A stretch of DNA of 64,000 bases from Nonomuraea sediminis (lineage in GTDB: Bacteria > Actinomycetota > Actinomycetes > Streptosporangiales > Streptosporangiaceae), in the NCBI RefSeq assembly GCF_018531495.1, contig NZ_JAHDTI010000010.1, positions 1-64,000 of the forward strand, written 5' to 3'. The notes below the pieces were generated by a model that worked only from the letters and a program-made list of their open reading frames with translations, was not told where the DNA came from and searched no databases. Numbering within the stretch: position 1 is the first letter of the stretch; each line of letters begins with the position of its first letter. The translations under genes and the position numbers were made by a program. Of the stretch, positions 8,760 to 16,971 are shown piece by piece.

Positions 8760-9531
8760 AGCTGAAATTATTTCTGGACGCAAAACGGGGATCCACCCAG
8801 GTGGCCTCCACGGCGCGAGGAAGGCCGCAGGAGCGGGGGCAGCGAGGCGCCCCTACACCGCAGGCGTTGTCCGCGCCGGCGGAGAGAACGTCGTGCGCGT
8901 GAGAGGCGCCGACAAGGAGGTCACCGGGAGCAGCCGGCGCTCGACCAACGCGCATCGCATGATCCGGTGCGCGAGGAGGCAACGCTCGCCGAGGGTGAGT
9001 CTCGGCGAGCGCACGGTGATGACACCTCCAGCCGGAGTGCTTCCGGGGCCAGCCGGGGATGTGCGGTCACCTGAGGACCGTCGACGGATATGCCGCCCGG
9101 CAGGCGGCATATCCGGCCGACCGGGATCGGCGAGCCCGGGGTGTTCTCCGGGGCGCGGAGCTGGTCGTACGGCAGCGCTCAGTAACGGATGTGGAAGCTC
9201 AGCCGCCGAAGACTTCCGGGACCAGGCCAGCCTCGGAAGCTGCCGACCTGCCGGAACGCTGCTAATTGCCAATCATCGGCCGCTGAGAGCAAGCGCCCCG
9301 CACCGCGGCAGCCGGGCAGGAAGGATGAGGCCCATGGCGAGGTCGTCGATGATCAGGATGTGGTTAAGGCGTGAATTCCGGGATGGCGATCAGAGTGGAG
9401 GAGGCCATGCCGCCGCCCCGGACGGCAGCTCCGGAATGGGAAGGCCACCACCGCTTGAGCGGCCCTCGTTTGGTCATGATCGCCTATCAGCGGCGGTACG
9501 GCCTTGCCTGGCACACGGAAGTCCCCAGGAC
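8760..9531. other. Gene-poor interval with a 13-bp perfect hairpin
   Basis: About 770 bp between the DoxX operon promoter and the end of the MarR gene. Open frames exist on both strands but none shows domain content or a ribosome site. The clear feature is a 31-base inverted repeat at 9085-9115: arms CGGATATGCCGCC and GGCGGCATATCCG around CGGCA. It has no T-run, so it may be a terminator-like or structural element. Confidence 0.55.
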
Positions 9532-10032
9532 CTATGACGGAACCGGAGAGCAGGAGCCGTCACCCGCCGCAGCCGGAAACCGGCGCAAGGCCCGGTGCTC
9601 GTCGCCCGATTGGGCCATACGGAGCATCGCGAGCAGACCGGCCCGCTGCTCGGCGTCAAGCGCCGAGATGATCGGCGCCCCCTCGAACAGACGCTTCAGC
9701 AGGCGCCCTCTGAGCTCCTGCCCGGCCTCCGTGAGGACGAGCCGCTTGGCCCTGCGGTCGTCCGGATCCGGCTCCCTGCGCAGGAGGCCACCAGCTTCGA
9801 GTGAGTCGGCGATCGCGGTGACATGCGAAGGCTCACAATGCAGGTGACCGGCCATCGTCCCCATGCGCTGAGGCTCCTGCAACTGAATCACCGTGTGAGC
9901 CTGTGGCACAGTGAGCCCAACAGCAGCGGCGACCTGATCAAAATGCGCCCGCAAAGCCGCATCCGCGGCGAACAGCCGCTCCACGATCTCCTGGCCCTCC
10001 GGATCTGGCCAGTCGATGCGTATCTCCGCCAT
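9532..10032 (-). CDS. MarR-family transcriptional regulator
   Basis: 166 residues with the winged-helix order of MarR: helices (FDQVAAAVGLTVPQAHTVI), the recognition segment LHCEPSHVTAIADSLEAGGL, and the wing RREPDPDDRRAKRLVLTEAG. The DDRRAKR-LTxxG wing is diagnostic. I prefer the ATG at 10032 (GGGG seven bases upstream) to the in-frame ATG at 10053, because the shorter form begins just before the fold and leaves the operator-like site in a leader. It probably represses itself and the DoxX-LUD-MFS operon, responding to a small phenolic or redox ligand as relatives do. Confidence 0.9.
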   Translation of the reverse strand: MAEIRIDWPDPEGQEIVERLFAADAALRAHFDQVAAAVGLTVPQAHTVIQLQEPQRMGTMAGHLHCEPSHVTAIADSLEAGGLLRREPDPDDRRAKRLVLTEAGQELRGRLLKRLFEGAPIISALDAEQRAGLLAMLRMAQSGDEHRALRRFPAAAGDGSCSPVPS

Positions 10033-10056
10033 GGTCCCCACACCCCCGGGCATTAC

Positions 10057-10073
10057 TTCGGTGAATGAACTAT
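10057..10073. promoter_or_regulatory. Operator-like site ahead of the MarR gene
   Basis: TTCGGTGAATGAACTAT is a near copy of the palindromic site at 8738-8754. It lies 24 bp upstream of the chosen MarR start, consistent with autoregulation. Confidence 0.55.
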
Positions 10074-10152
10074 TCTACGGCGACGCGCGTCGGGTTCAGG
10101 CACGCACGGCGAGAGATCACGTGGGCTTCCTCGGCTTCGGCGCGCCCGCCAC

Positions 10153-10312
10153 GACCGCTCCCTGCACGACCTCATCACCGTGGTCGGCGGCCTTCGCAAC
10201 CGCGACATCGGCGGCACCAGCGTGCATGAGCAGCTCGGCACCACCGCTGACCGAGTTCATCCGCGAACTCATCGTCGCCGGCGCCCTGCGGGCCACCGCT
10301 CGGACTCCGGCG
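10153..10312 (+). pseudogene. Serine-resolvase (Tn3 TnpR-like) internal fragment
   Basis: The frame encodes DRSLHDLITVVGGLRNRDIG, then SVHEQLGTT. This is the segment after the catalytic domain in Tn3-type resolvases (usual form: SLRDLIxxVxxLxxRGIGFxSLxExIDTTT). A frameshift leads to LTEFIRELIVAGALRA, equivalent to 'LAEFERELIxERTxxG'. Both the catalytic Ser region and the C-terminal HTH are missing. It meets the TnpA fragment tail to tail. Confidence 0.7.
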
Positions 10313-10647
10313 GAGTCGTAGTCCACGCCCAGGCGGGCTCGCACGAAACTACGGTGCCGCTTGGCTGACCGCTCCGCCGCCTCGGCAAGCATCACATCGT
10401 CCGGTAGGCCGAGGACACAGCGGATGTGCTGAGTCACCGTGACCGGCACATCCTCCAGCTTCGGGAAGTAGCCCAGCCGCTGGTATGCCTTCAACCACAC
10501 CAGCAGCGCTAGAAGATGCTGGTCGTCTTGGCTCTTGCCGCGGGCCCACTCAACCTCATCGGCCGTGGGGGTGAACACCTCGGCGAGCTCCCGCACCCCG
10601 ATGGCTCGCGCGAACCTCGGGTAGGCCGTCCGATCGATCGACGCCAC
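10302..10647 (-). pseudogene. Tn3-family transposase TnpA N-terminal fragment (DUF4158)
   Basis: About 115 residues starting MASIDRTAYPRFARAIGVRE carry the DUF4158 signature of Tn3 transposases: LAEVFTPTADEVEWA, LLALLVWLKAYQRLGYFPKL, and VTVTQHIRCVLGLP. A full TnpA has about 1000 residues, so only the first tenth remains. Upstream (10648-10965) I see no gene. Confidence 0.78.
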
Positions 10648-10965
10648 CCGAACCTCCGGAAACCGTCACCAACCGGCCTGAATGCTCCAGATCCTAGTGT
10701 CGGTGATCAAGCTCGCGGCCCGTTTCTGCCGTATTCCGGTGGCACCCGATCGAGATCAGGCGGGATCTTGTTGTTTCAAGGAGAGCGTCCTGGTTTGGGG
10801 CTGCGGAGCAGGTGTCCGGGAAGGCCCAGGTGATGTCAGCCTCGTCGCCACGATCGGATCTGTTACAACTTGTGAGTGTCGGCGGTGCTTGCGCAGCGCG
10901 TGCGGCCGACCCGAATGCGTTCGCGGGCGACCATGACGACGCCGTCCCGGCTGGCGCCACCTGGT

Positions 10966-11661
10966 TCATAGTCCGTGGTGAAGACCGCAAAGGTCTGCCA
11001 TCAGGCCCATCTGGTGGTCGAAGTATTCCCGTCGGGCTTGGATGGTCGTCTCCAGTCGGCCGAAGACTTCGAAGCTGATCAAGCCGAACAGGTGCGTCCA
11101 TCCGGCGAACGCTCGGCTGAGCAGCTCCTCGGAGATGTCGGCGGAGTGTTGGTCGATCAGCTGTTGAAGGTCTCTGCGGACCAGTTCGGGCACCGGAGCG
11201 GACGGTGGAAGGGTTTGGCCCTGGGCGGCGCCCTCGGCGGCGATTTCGACGAGCAGGAGGATCACGGCGGAGGCGGGGGCCACCGTGTCCTGTGGTGCGG
11301 CGTATCCGGGCACCGGGCCGCCGTAAAGCAGGCTGTACTCGGCTGGATGGTCGAGTGCCCATTGGCGGACGGCGTGGCTTACGGCCAGGAAGCGCTTGCG
11401 CGGACGTGCCGATGGCGCCTGTGCCGCGGCCCGCCGCGCCGCCTCACCGAGCGCCTGGTAGCTCTCGGTGATCAGTGCGGTCAGCAGTTGATCCCGGCTG
11501 GAGAAGTATCGGTAGAGCGCCGACGGGACGATGTCGAGATCGCTGGCCACCCCGCGCAGCGACAGGTTGGCACCGTCGGCAGCCAGCCGTCGGCGGGCGG
11601 CCGCCTTGATCTCCTCGATCATTTCCGACCGGACCCGGGCGCGCAGTGACGGTGCAGGCAT
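10966..11661 (-). CDS. TetR-family repressor
   Basis: 231 residues. The N-terminal HTH reads IKAAARRRLAADGANLSLRG, then LDIVPSALYRYFSSRDQLLT, the canonical TetR recognition helix. The C-terminal domain contains WALDHPAEYSLLYGGPVPGY and AFAGWTHLFGLISFEVFG, as in TetR proteins with the WHG-type ligand domain. The start at 11661 leaves 10 residues before the HTH; longer in-frame forms would run through the operator region. It diverges from the epimerase-like gene, with three inverted repeats between them, so it likely represses both. Confidence 0.9.
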   Translation of the reverse strand: MPAPSLRARVRSEMIEEIKAAARRRLAADGANLSLRGVASDLDIVPSALYRYFSSRDQLLTALITESYQALGEAARRAAAQAPSARPRKRFLAVSHAVRQWALDHPAEYSLLYGGPVPGYAAPQDTVAPASAVILLLVEIAAEGAAQGQTLPPSAPVPELVRRDLQQLIDQHSADISEELLSRAFAGWTHLFGLISFEVFGRLETTIQARREYFDHQMGLMADLCGLHHGL

Positions 11662-11681
11662 ATCCCAAGTCTGCCACAGTC

Positions 11682-11763
11682 GAGAACAGAATTCTCCATA
11701 GAGAATGCTGTTCTTGACTTGGATCGGCGTGCTCTCTACAGTGCGAGAGAACACTGTTCTCTC
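11682..11763. promoter_or_regulatory. Multiple TetR operator-like palindromes between divergent genes
   Basis: Three related sites share the core AGAAyn/TTCT. The first is GAGAACAGAATTCTC at 11682-11696. The second is AGAATGCTGTTCT at 11702-11714. The third is a perfect 9-1-9 palindrome, GAGAGAACACTGTTCTCTC, at 11745-11763, ending 13 bp before the epimerase start. The spacing suits control of both promoters. Confidence 0.8.
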
Positions 11764-11776
11764 AATGGAGTGCCCT

Positions 11777-12706
11777 ATGACTTCGCACGTTGTCCTGGGA
11801 GCCGGACCGATCGGCTCCACCACCGCGCTGATACTGGCTGAGCAGGGCGAGCAGGTACGCCTGATAACGCTCAACGGAGGCGGCCCCGACCACCCTGGCA
11901 TCGAGCGGGTTCAGGCCGAGGCATCCGACCCGGCCGTACTGACACCCTTGACCGCCGACGCCAGCGCGCTCTACCAGTGCGCCGGCCCGCCCTACCATCT
12001 CTGGACGACCGAGTTCCCCCCGCTGATCGAGAGTGCCATACGTGCCGCCGAGGCAAGCGGCGCCGTCCTGGTCAGCGTTGGGAACCTCTACGGCTACGGC
12101 CTGGTAAGCGGTCCGATGACCGAGGATCTGCCCGCACGCCCCAATTCCGAAAAAGGCCGCGTCCGAGCCGGACTATGGGCCGAGCAACTCGCCGCACACC
12201 AGGCCGGACGGATCCGCACAGCCGAGGTCCGCGGGTCGGACTACCTTGGAGCCCGCGCCTCAACGCCCTTCACCATGATGGTCCTGCCCGCCCTTCTACG
12301 TGGCCGGCGCGCCCTTGTTCCCGCCGACATAGACGCCCCCCACAGCTGGACCTACACCGGCGATGTGGCCCGCACCCTGATCGACGTCGCGGCCGACGAA
12401 TCCAGCTGGGGCCGCCCCTGGCACGTTCCGACCCCGCCGCCTGTTTCCATTCGTGAACTGGCTGAAATGGCGGCAACCGTGGCCGGCACGCCCAAAGCAC
12501 GAATCAGCCCTATGCCGAACACTCTGCTAAGGGCGGTAGGCCTGTTCAACGTCGCGGCCCGACAGCTCCCCGAAATGCGCTACCAGTTCGACCACCCCTT
12601 CGTGCTGGACTCCAGCGCAGCGCAGAAGGCATTCGGCCGCAGACCCACCTCGACCACAGACGCACTCCGCGAAACCATCTCCGCATTGCAGAACAACGCC
12701 CAGTAG
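11777..12706 (+). CDS. NAD-dependent epimerase/dehydratase-like protein
   Basis: 309 residues of the extended SDR type. The dinucleotide-binding start is HVVLGAGPIGSTTALILAEQ, with GAGPIG replacing the usual GxxGxxG. Segments SVGNLYGYG (strand before the active site) and HSWTYTGDVARTLIDVA (the typical 'xxxxDVA' helix) follow. The usual catalytic YxxxK is not obvious, so it may be an NAD(P)-binding or reductase-like member acting on a small carbonyl compound. GGAG lies 6 bp before the ATG. It is divergent from, and probably repressed by, the TetR protein. Confidence 0.82.
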   Translation: MTSHVVLGAGPIGSTTALILAEQGEQVRLITLNGGGPDHPGIERVQAEASDPAVLTPLTADASALYQCAGPPYHLWTTEFPPLIESAIRAAEASGAVLVSVGNLYGYGLVSGPMTEDLPARPNSEKGRVRAGLWAEQLAAHQAGRIRTAEVRGSDYLGARASTPFTMMVLPALLRGRRALVPADIDAPHSWTYTGDVARTLIDVAADESSWGRPWHVPTPPPVSIRELAEMAATVAGTPKARISPMPNTLLRAVGLFNVAARQLPEMRYQFDHPFVLDSSAAQKAFGRRPTSTTDALRETISALQNNAQ

Positions 12707-12811
12707 GCCGCGTCCAGTCGGCGAGGCAGTGGGTCAGAGGTCTGTGCCTGCCGGCTGTTCTACCGGCCGAATCCGGATCCAGTCGGCGGGCAGGACATCC
12801 ACCTTGAGTGC

Positions 12812-13040
12812 TGCACCTGCCGAAAACCCCGTCCACGCAGTTCAAGCGGCATGTGAGTATTCGTGGAGGACGCCGCTGAGCCGGTCTCCTCGGCGTACAT
12901 CCAGGTCGACGATTCTGGCTGGATCGATGATCGGATCCGGGACGGCGCGTAGTGGAGCCGCCTGGTCCAGGGCTTGATGGGCTCGGTACTGGTTGGAGAA
13001 CTCCGCATACTCGGCGTTCGTTCCAGGGCAGCCAAGGTGA
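12812..13040 (-). pseudogene. Right-end fragment of the recurrent IS family
   Basis: 12812-12844 (starting TGCACCTGCCGAAAACCCCG) matches the right inverted repeat of the element ending at 29045, here on the minus strand. Upstream of it on that strand is the transposase C-terminus: FSNQYRAHQALDQAAPLRAV, then IVDLDVRRGDRLSGVLHEYS. The left two-thirds of the element are missing. Confidence 0.8.
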
Positions 13041-13149
13041 ACCCATGAGCCACCATGAGTCGATCTTGTGTTGAGTTTGGGCTGCTCGGAGCCGCTGCCT
13101 GGCTGGTGATCGTCTTCCTGGTACGGCCCGCGCGATCCAAGCGGGTGAT

Positions 13150-13285
13150 CTTGCTGGTTCGGGTGGGTGGCGGCTGGTGACGCGTCACGGCGGGACGGGG
13201 TGACCACGTACCAGCCGTCGCGGACGCGTTCGGCGACGACACCCGAGAGCCTGCCGGTTCCACCGACGACCAGCGCGCGCCTCAT
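13150..13285 (-). pseudogene. N-terminal stub of a short-chain dehydrogenase-like gene
   Basis: The frame starts MRRALVVGGTGRLSGVVAER and continues VRDGWYVVTPSRR, a Rossmann beta-alpha-beta start with GGTGRLSG. It then loses similarity in an Asp/Gln-rich run and meets the IS fragment. It is likely a gene cut by the insertion; only about 45 residues remain. Confidence 0.5.
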
Positions 13286-13335
13286 GATGCGATTTGTGAT
13301 CGTCTCGGCACCATGTGGCCACCGCACGCCGCAGG

Positions 13336-14061
13336 TCAACCGGATGCGGGCCGCAGATTGTTCATGAGCAGGCCGAGGGCGAACTCGAAGCGGTCGTGTC
13401 CGGTGCCGGAGATCAGCTCGGCGGCATGGCGTCGAGTCTGCGGGAACTTCTCGTCAGGCAGTCCGGTGAAGCGGTCTAGCAACTCCTCGTCGCTGAGCAC
13501 CCATTCCTGATCCTGATGCTGGCGCCGTTGCTGGACCAGCGACTGCTCCAGTGCATAGGCGCTGACATAGCGGGACAGCGCGTCGCGGGCCCATCCGGCC
13601 GTCCTCGGTTCGATGCCGCCCGCGAGCAGGATCGCCAGGATTCCTTCGCCGACCCGCAGCGTTTCCAGGTTGGTCGACACCATGGCCAGCGCGGCGCGCG
13701 AGACTCCGGGGTATTTCAGGTACAGGTCGCGGATCTGCGTGTACACCCCGAGCAACTGCTCGCGCCAGGCAGCCGGGTCCGGTTCGGGGAGCACGATCTC
13801 GGCGTAGAGCCTGCCGATCAGCAGATCGTCGATGTCGTCCTTGTTGACGATGTGCGCGTACAGCGACGACGGGCCGGCGCCGAGCATGGCGGCGACCCGG
13901 CGGATGGTCAGCGCGTCATACCCCTCGGTGGCGACGACTTCCAGGGCGGCGTCGGTGATCCGTTCGACGTTGATCGGCTTCTTGCGTGGTGCCGACGTGG
14001 CAGCCTCCGCTGCGGGTTGGGCGTGGCGAGCTGCGCGGCGTTGGCGGGGATCGGCGGACAT
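13336..14061 (-). CDS. TetR-family repressor (TetR/AcrR type)
   Basis: 241 residues. A 30-residue basic N-terminal arm precedes the HTH (ITDAALEVVATEGYDALTIR, RVAAMLGAGPSSLYAHI, NKDDIDDLL). The C-terminal region resembles the TetR_C_11-type domain of tetracycline-repressor relatives (RDLYLKYPGVSRAAL). The ATG at 14061 follows GGTGG. It is divergent from an FAD monooxygenase gene, with long perfect inverted repeats between them, the classic layout for a flavin monooxygenase under a TetR protein that senses its substrate. Confidence 0.92.
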   Translation of the reverse strand: MSADPRQRRAARHAQPAAEAATSAPRKKPINVERITDAALEVVATEGYDALTIRRVAAMLGAGPSSLYAHIVNKDDIDDLLIGRLYAEIVLPEPDPAAWREQLLGVYTQIRDLYLKYPGVSRAALAMVSTNLETLRVGEGILAILLAGGIEPRTAGWARDALSRYVSAYALEQSLVQQRRQHQDQEWVLSDEELLDRFTGLPDEKFPQTRRHAAELISGTGHDRFEFALGLLMNNLRPASG

Positions 14062-14081
14062 GCCAACCACCATAACTTGAC

Positions 14082-14134
14082 ACGATCTAAGTTCGTTGGG
14101 GTAGAACTTAGATCGTCAGAACGAACTAAGTTCG
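14082..14134. promoter_or_regulatory. TetR operators between the repressor and monooxygenase genes
   Basis: Perfect 13-bp arms ACGATCTAAGTTC (14082-14094) and GAACTTAGATCGT (14104-14116) surround a 9-bp spacer. A second palindrome, CGAACTAAGTTCG (6-1-6), lies at 14122-14134. All contain the half-site CTAAGTTC or its complement. They sit 20 bp from the repressor start and 24 bp from the monooxygenase start. Confidence 0.85.
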
Positions 14135-14157
14135 CATCGATGTCCTGGAGGTGTGTG

Positions 14158-15282
14158 ATGCGCGTTTCCGTTGTCGGAGCCGGTCTGGGAGGTCTGGCTC
14201 TCGCGCAGGGTCTTCGTGGTGCCGGGATCGAGACCGACGTGTTCGAGCGCGATCCGGGGATCGTCGCACGGTTCCAGGGCTACCGGCTCGTGCTGAACCC
14301 GGTCGGTTTCCAGGCGGTGCGCAACTGCCTGCCGACGCGCTGGCACCCGCTGCTGGACGAGATCGTCATGGATGCCTCCGCCGAGCAGCTGATCCTGGAC
14401 CCGCAGATGAACGAGATCGGCAAGCTCGGCGCGGCCCGGACCGGCATCGTGGTCGACCGGCAGGTGCTGCGACACCTGTTGCTGACCGGCCTCACCATGC
14501 ACACCGATGCCGCGCTGACCGGCTACGACGTGCTGGCCGACGGCAATGTCCAAGCCCAGTTCGCCCGCCGCGACCCGGCCACCGCCGACCTGCTCGTCGG
14601 CGCGGACGGCGTCACCTCCGCAGTCCGCGGGGTGTTGTCACCGCAGACCACCCCGACAGACACCGGCGTCCGGTTCGTCATCGGCCGCACCCCACTGACC
14701 GACGAGTTCGCCAGCCTGTCCAAGGCCTACGGCTCGAAGATCACGGGCGACGGCGTCAGCCTGCTGCTCGGCGCGATGCGCTTCCGTACCCCGCCGAAGC
14801 AGGCCGCCGAGCAACTGGCCCCCGAAGTCACGCTGCCCGACATCGGCGACTACGTACGCTGGGCCATGATCCTGCCGCCGAACGGCTCGCTGGAGGACGT
14901 GACCGCGCAGGATGCCGTGCTGTCCAGGATGGAAGGTTGGCACCCGGAGCTGCGCGCGCTGATCGAGCAGGCCGACCCGGACAACAGCACGCTGCTGTCC
15001 ATCCGGGTGGTCAAGCCCGGTGAGCGCTGGGCGTCCGGCCCGGTCACGCTGCTCGGCGACGCGATCCACGCCACCTCCCCGACCGGCGGCAACGGCGCGA
15101 ACACCGCGCTGCGCGATGCCGACCTGCTGCGCCGCTGCCTGATCGAGGCCAACGAAGGCCGCCAGAATCTGCGCAGCGCGGTCGAGGACTACGAGCGGCA
15201 GATGTTCGAGTACGGCGCCGAGGCCGTGCGCAGCAGTCTCGAGAAGCTGCCCGCCTTCGCCCCCGAAGCGAAACTGTCCTGA
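14158..15282 (+). CDS. FAD-dependent aromatic/tetracycline-type monooxygenase
   Basis: 374 residues of the class A flavoprotein monooxygenase family. FAD-binding motif 1 is at the start (VVGAGLGGLALAQGLRGAG, then ETDVFERD). The DG motif is LLVGADGVTSAVRG and the GD motif is VTLLGDAIHATSPTGGNGAN. The length equals single-domain FAD_binding_3 enzymes (TetX-like, urate hydroxylase-like). These use NAD(P)H and O2 to hydroxylate aromatic or polyketide substrates in the cytoplasm. The substrate is not predictable here; TetR control suggests drug or xenobiotic inactivation. The ATG follows TGGAGG. Confidence 0.93.
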   Translation: MRVSVVGAGLGGLALAQGLRGAGIETDVFERDPGIVARFQGYRLVLNPVGFQAVRNCLPTRWHPLLDEIVMDASAEQLILDPQMNEIGKLGAARTGIVVDRQVLRHLLLTGLTMHTDAALTGYDVLADGNVQAQFARRDPATADLLVGADGVTSAVRGVLSPQTTPTDTGVRFVIGRTPLTDEFASLSKAYGSKITGDGVSLLLGAMRFRTPPKQAAEQLAPEVTLPDIGDYVRWAMILPPNGSLEDVTAQDAVLSRMEGWHPELRALIEQADPDNSTLLSIRVVKPGERWASGPVTLLGDAIHATSPTGGNGANTALRDADLLRRCLIEANEGRQNLRSAVEDYERQMFEYGAEAVRSSLEKLPAFAPEAKLS

Positions 15283-15343
15283 GGCCGAAATTCACCTTGT
15301 GCGATCGATCGGACCCGCCCGGTCGTGGACATCTGGCTCGGCC

Positions 15344-15400
15344 CTGAATGAATATCTCGATCACTACAACGGGCATCGCCCGCATCAGGCTCGTGGGCAT
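15344..15400 (+). pseudogene. Transposase C-terminal scrap
   Basis: LNEYLDHYNGHRPHQARG matches the end of integrase-core transposases ('LxEYxxHYNxHRPHQxL'). Only about 19 codons remain, directly after the monooxygenase. Confidence 0.6.
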
Positions 15401-15403
15401 GAA

Positions 15404-15433
15404 GCAGGCCCGCCGGAGGATCGGCGGGCCTGC
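15404..15433 (-). terminator. Strong 12-bp hairpin
   Basis: Arms GCAGGCCCGCCG and CGGCGGGCCTGC enclose a six-base loop. It sits just after the stop codon (15448) of the minus-strand remnant that follows, so it most likely was that gene's terminator. There is no clear T-run, as is common in high-GC actinomycetes. Confidence 0.7.
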
Positions 15434-15447
15434 CTGGGGTCGGTGGT

Positions 15448-15560
15448 TCAGGTGGTGGTGTCTCCGATGTGGGTCGGCAGGGTGATCAGCCGTGCTGTCT
15501 GGGCGCCTCCGGCTGCGGTGTTGACGAGGGCGGCGGTGGACTCGGCGTCAAGCCCGTGCG
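15448..15560 (-). pseudogene. C-terminal remnant of an unidentified gene
   Basis: The minus strand encodes GLDAESTAALVNTAAGG, then AQTARLITLPTHIGDTTT and a TGA, with strong codon bias and a hairpin just beyond. The upstream part degenerates after about 35 residues. I do not recognise the family. The rest of the interval to 15652 holds nothing supported. Confidence 0.4.
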
Positions 15561-15652
15561 CGGCACGCCGAACTCAGCCGCGCCTACGTGGGCGCCCGGC
15601 ACCTGAAGTCACAACCAGCCGTCCTCCACGCACGCTCCCGATATTTGGTGAA

Positions 15653-16828
15653 CTAAACCATTAATGATGGAGGGGTATCCGCGGGCAACGGGCCGGTCTC
15701 GGGGTTGAAGAGCGTCTTGGACAGGCGCTCGACGCCGTAACAGACAGCGCCGACCGCCACGCACTCGTCGCCGAGCACCGAAGCCCGCAGCTCTGGAGTG
15801 CGCAGGCACATCGTCTCCAGTTCGCCCCTCAGCGGCTCCAGGAGCACGTCGGCCGACCGGGAGAAGCCCCCGCCGAGCACCACCAGGTCGGGATCGACGG
15901 TGAGGGCCATCGCGGAGGTGGCCAGCGCGAGCACCTTGACGTACCGCAGGACGGCGCCGCGCGCGCCGGCGTCGCCGCGCCTGGCGGCCTCGAACACCGC
16001 CCCCGCGACCGCGTCGGGCGGCGTGCCGGGTTCCACGGCGGGGACGGCCTGCAGGAGCTCGCCCACGTGACCGAGGTTGAACAGCGGGTGCACGCCGATC
16101 TCGCCCGCCGCTCCCCCGCCGCCGCGCAGGGGGACCCCGTCGAGCACGACGGCGGCCCCGGCCCGCCTGCCGACGTGCAGGAAGATCAGATTCCGGGTGT
16201 CGCGGGCGATGCCCCTGCGGCACTCGGCGAGTGCGGCGAGCCGGCTGTCGTTCTCCACGAGGACCGCGCAGCCCAGCCGCGCGCCGACGTGATCGGCCAG
16301 CGGCACGCTCGACCAGTCCTGGATGGCCCGTGACAGGACGACGCGTCCTTGCAGGTCGACGTAGCCCGTGCTGCCCGCGACCGCGATCCAGACGTCGGAG
16401 GCGGAGGTGCCCGAGCCGGTCAGGCAGGCGTCGACGGCCCTGTCGACGGCGGCCAGCCGCTCGGCGCGCGGCTGCTCGGGAGTGACCGGCTCGCGCGTGG
16501 TGTGCAGGACGTTGCCGTCGAGGTCGGCCACGACCGCGAGCACCTTGTGCGCTCCTATGTCGAGCCCCAGCACTCGGCCCGCTTCCCCGCGGAACCGGTA
16601 GCGGCGCGCGGGCCTGCCCTTCTCGCCGCCGCTCGGATCCATCTGGGCCACCCAGCCCAGCTCCATCAGGTCGCTGACCACCACCTTGATGGTGGCTCTG
16701 GCCAGGTCGGCGCGCTCGGCGAGCTTGGTCAGCGTCATCGGGCCGCCGGCGCGCAGGGCGGCGAGCGCGGAGAGCGCGTTGAGCCGCCGGAGCCGCTGAA
16801 GGTCGCCGCCAGTCACGGAGTGCGTCAC
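15653..16828 (-). CDS. ROK-family sugar-responsive repressor
   Basis: 391 residues with an N-terminal winged HTH (LNALSALAALRAGGPMTLTK, LAERADLARATIKVVVSDLM) and a C-terminal ROK sugar-kinase-like fold. The fold shows VLGLDIGAHKVLAVVADLDG, the ENDSRLAALAE block where ROK kinases carry their catalytic D, and GGGGAAGEIGVHPLF. The zinc-binding 'CxCGxxGC' motif of true ROK kinases is absent, so this is probably a pure regulator like NagC or Mlc. I start at the GTG at 16828, preceded by AGAAGGG; an upstream in-frame ATG at 16870 has no ribosome site. It diverges from the hexosaminidase operon, which it presumably represses until an amino sugar binds. Confidence 0.92.
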   Translation of the reverse strand: MTHSVTGGDLQRLRRLNALSALAALRAGGPMTLTKLAERADLARATIKVVVSDLMELGWVAQMDPSGGEKGRPARRYRFRGEAGRVLGLDIGAHKVLAVVADLDGNVLHTTREPVTPEQPRAERLAAVDRAVDACLTGSGTSASDVWIAVAGSTGYVDLQGRVVLSRAIQDWSSVPLADHVGARLGCAVLVENDSRLAALAECRRGIARDTRNLIFLHVGRRAGAAVVLDGVPLRGGGGAAGEIGVHPLFNLGHVGELLQAVPAVEPGTPPDAVAGAVFEAARRGDAGARGAVLRYVKVLALATSAMALTVDPDLVVLGGGFSRSADVLLEPLRGELETMCLRTPELRASVLGDECVAVGAVCYGVERLSKTLFNPETGPLPADTPPSLMV

Positions 16829-16840
16829 GGATAACCCTTC

Positions 16841-16870
16841 TTGACGAACCTTAATGGTGGACTTCATCAT
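16841..16870 (+). promoter_or_regulatory. Putative promoter of the hexosaminidase operon
   Basis: TTGACG at 16841-16846 is followed, after an 18-bp spacer, by the weak -10 candidate CATCAT (16865-16870). It overlaps the ribosome site and start region of the divergent ROK gene. The segment GAACCTTAATGGTGG here resembles AAACCATTAATGATGG near 15650, but the match may be chance. Confidence 0.3.
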
Positions 16871-16971
16871 AAATCCTCATCGGGGCGGTACGCCACCGCA
16901 ACGCAAGCCCGCCCAGCCCGCACGGCGACACAATCGCCGAACCCCGACCTCCGACCCCTCAGGGACCTGAC

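Noticed and set aside
9330..9420. A minus-strand run resembling an IstB ATPase segment (LNHILIIDDLAMG)
   Set aside because: Only about 13 residues match, no flanking IS21 sequence is present, and chance similarity cannot be excluded.
15404..15433. Hairpin considered as a terminator of the FAD monooxygenase
   Set aside because: It is about 120 bp after that gene with transposase scrap in between, while it sits 15 bp after the stop of the minus-strand remnant, a better match.
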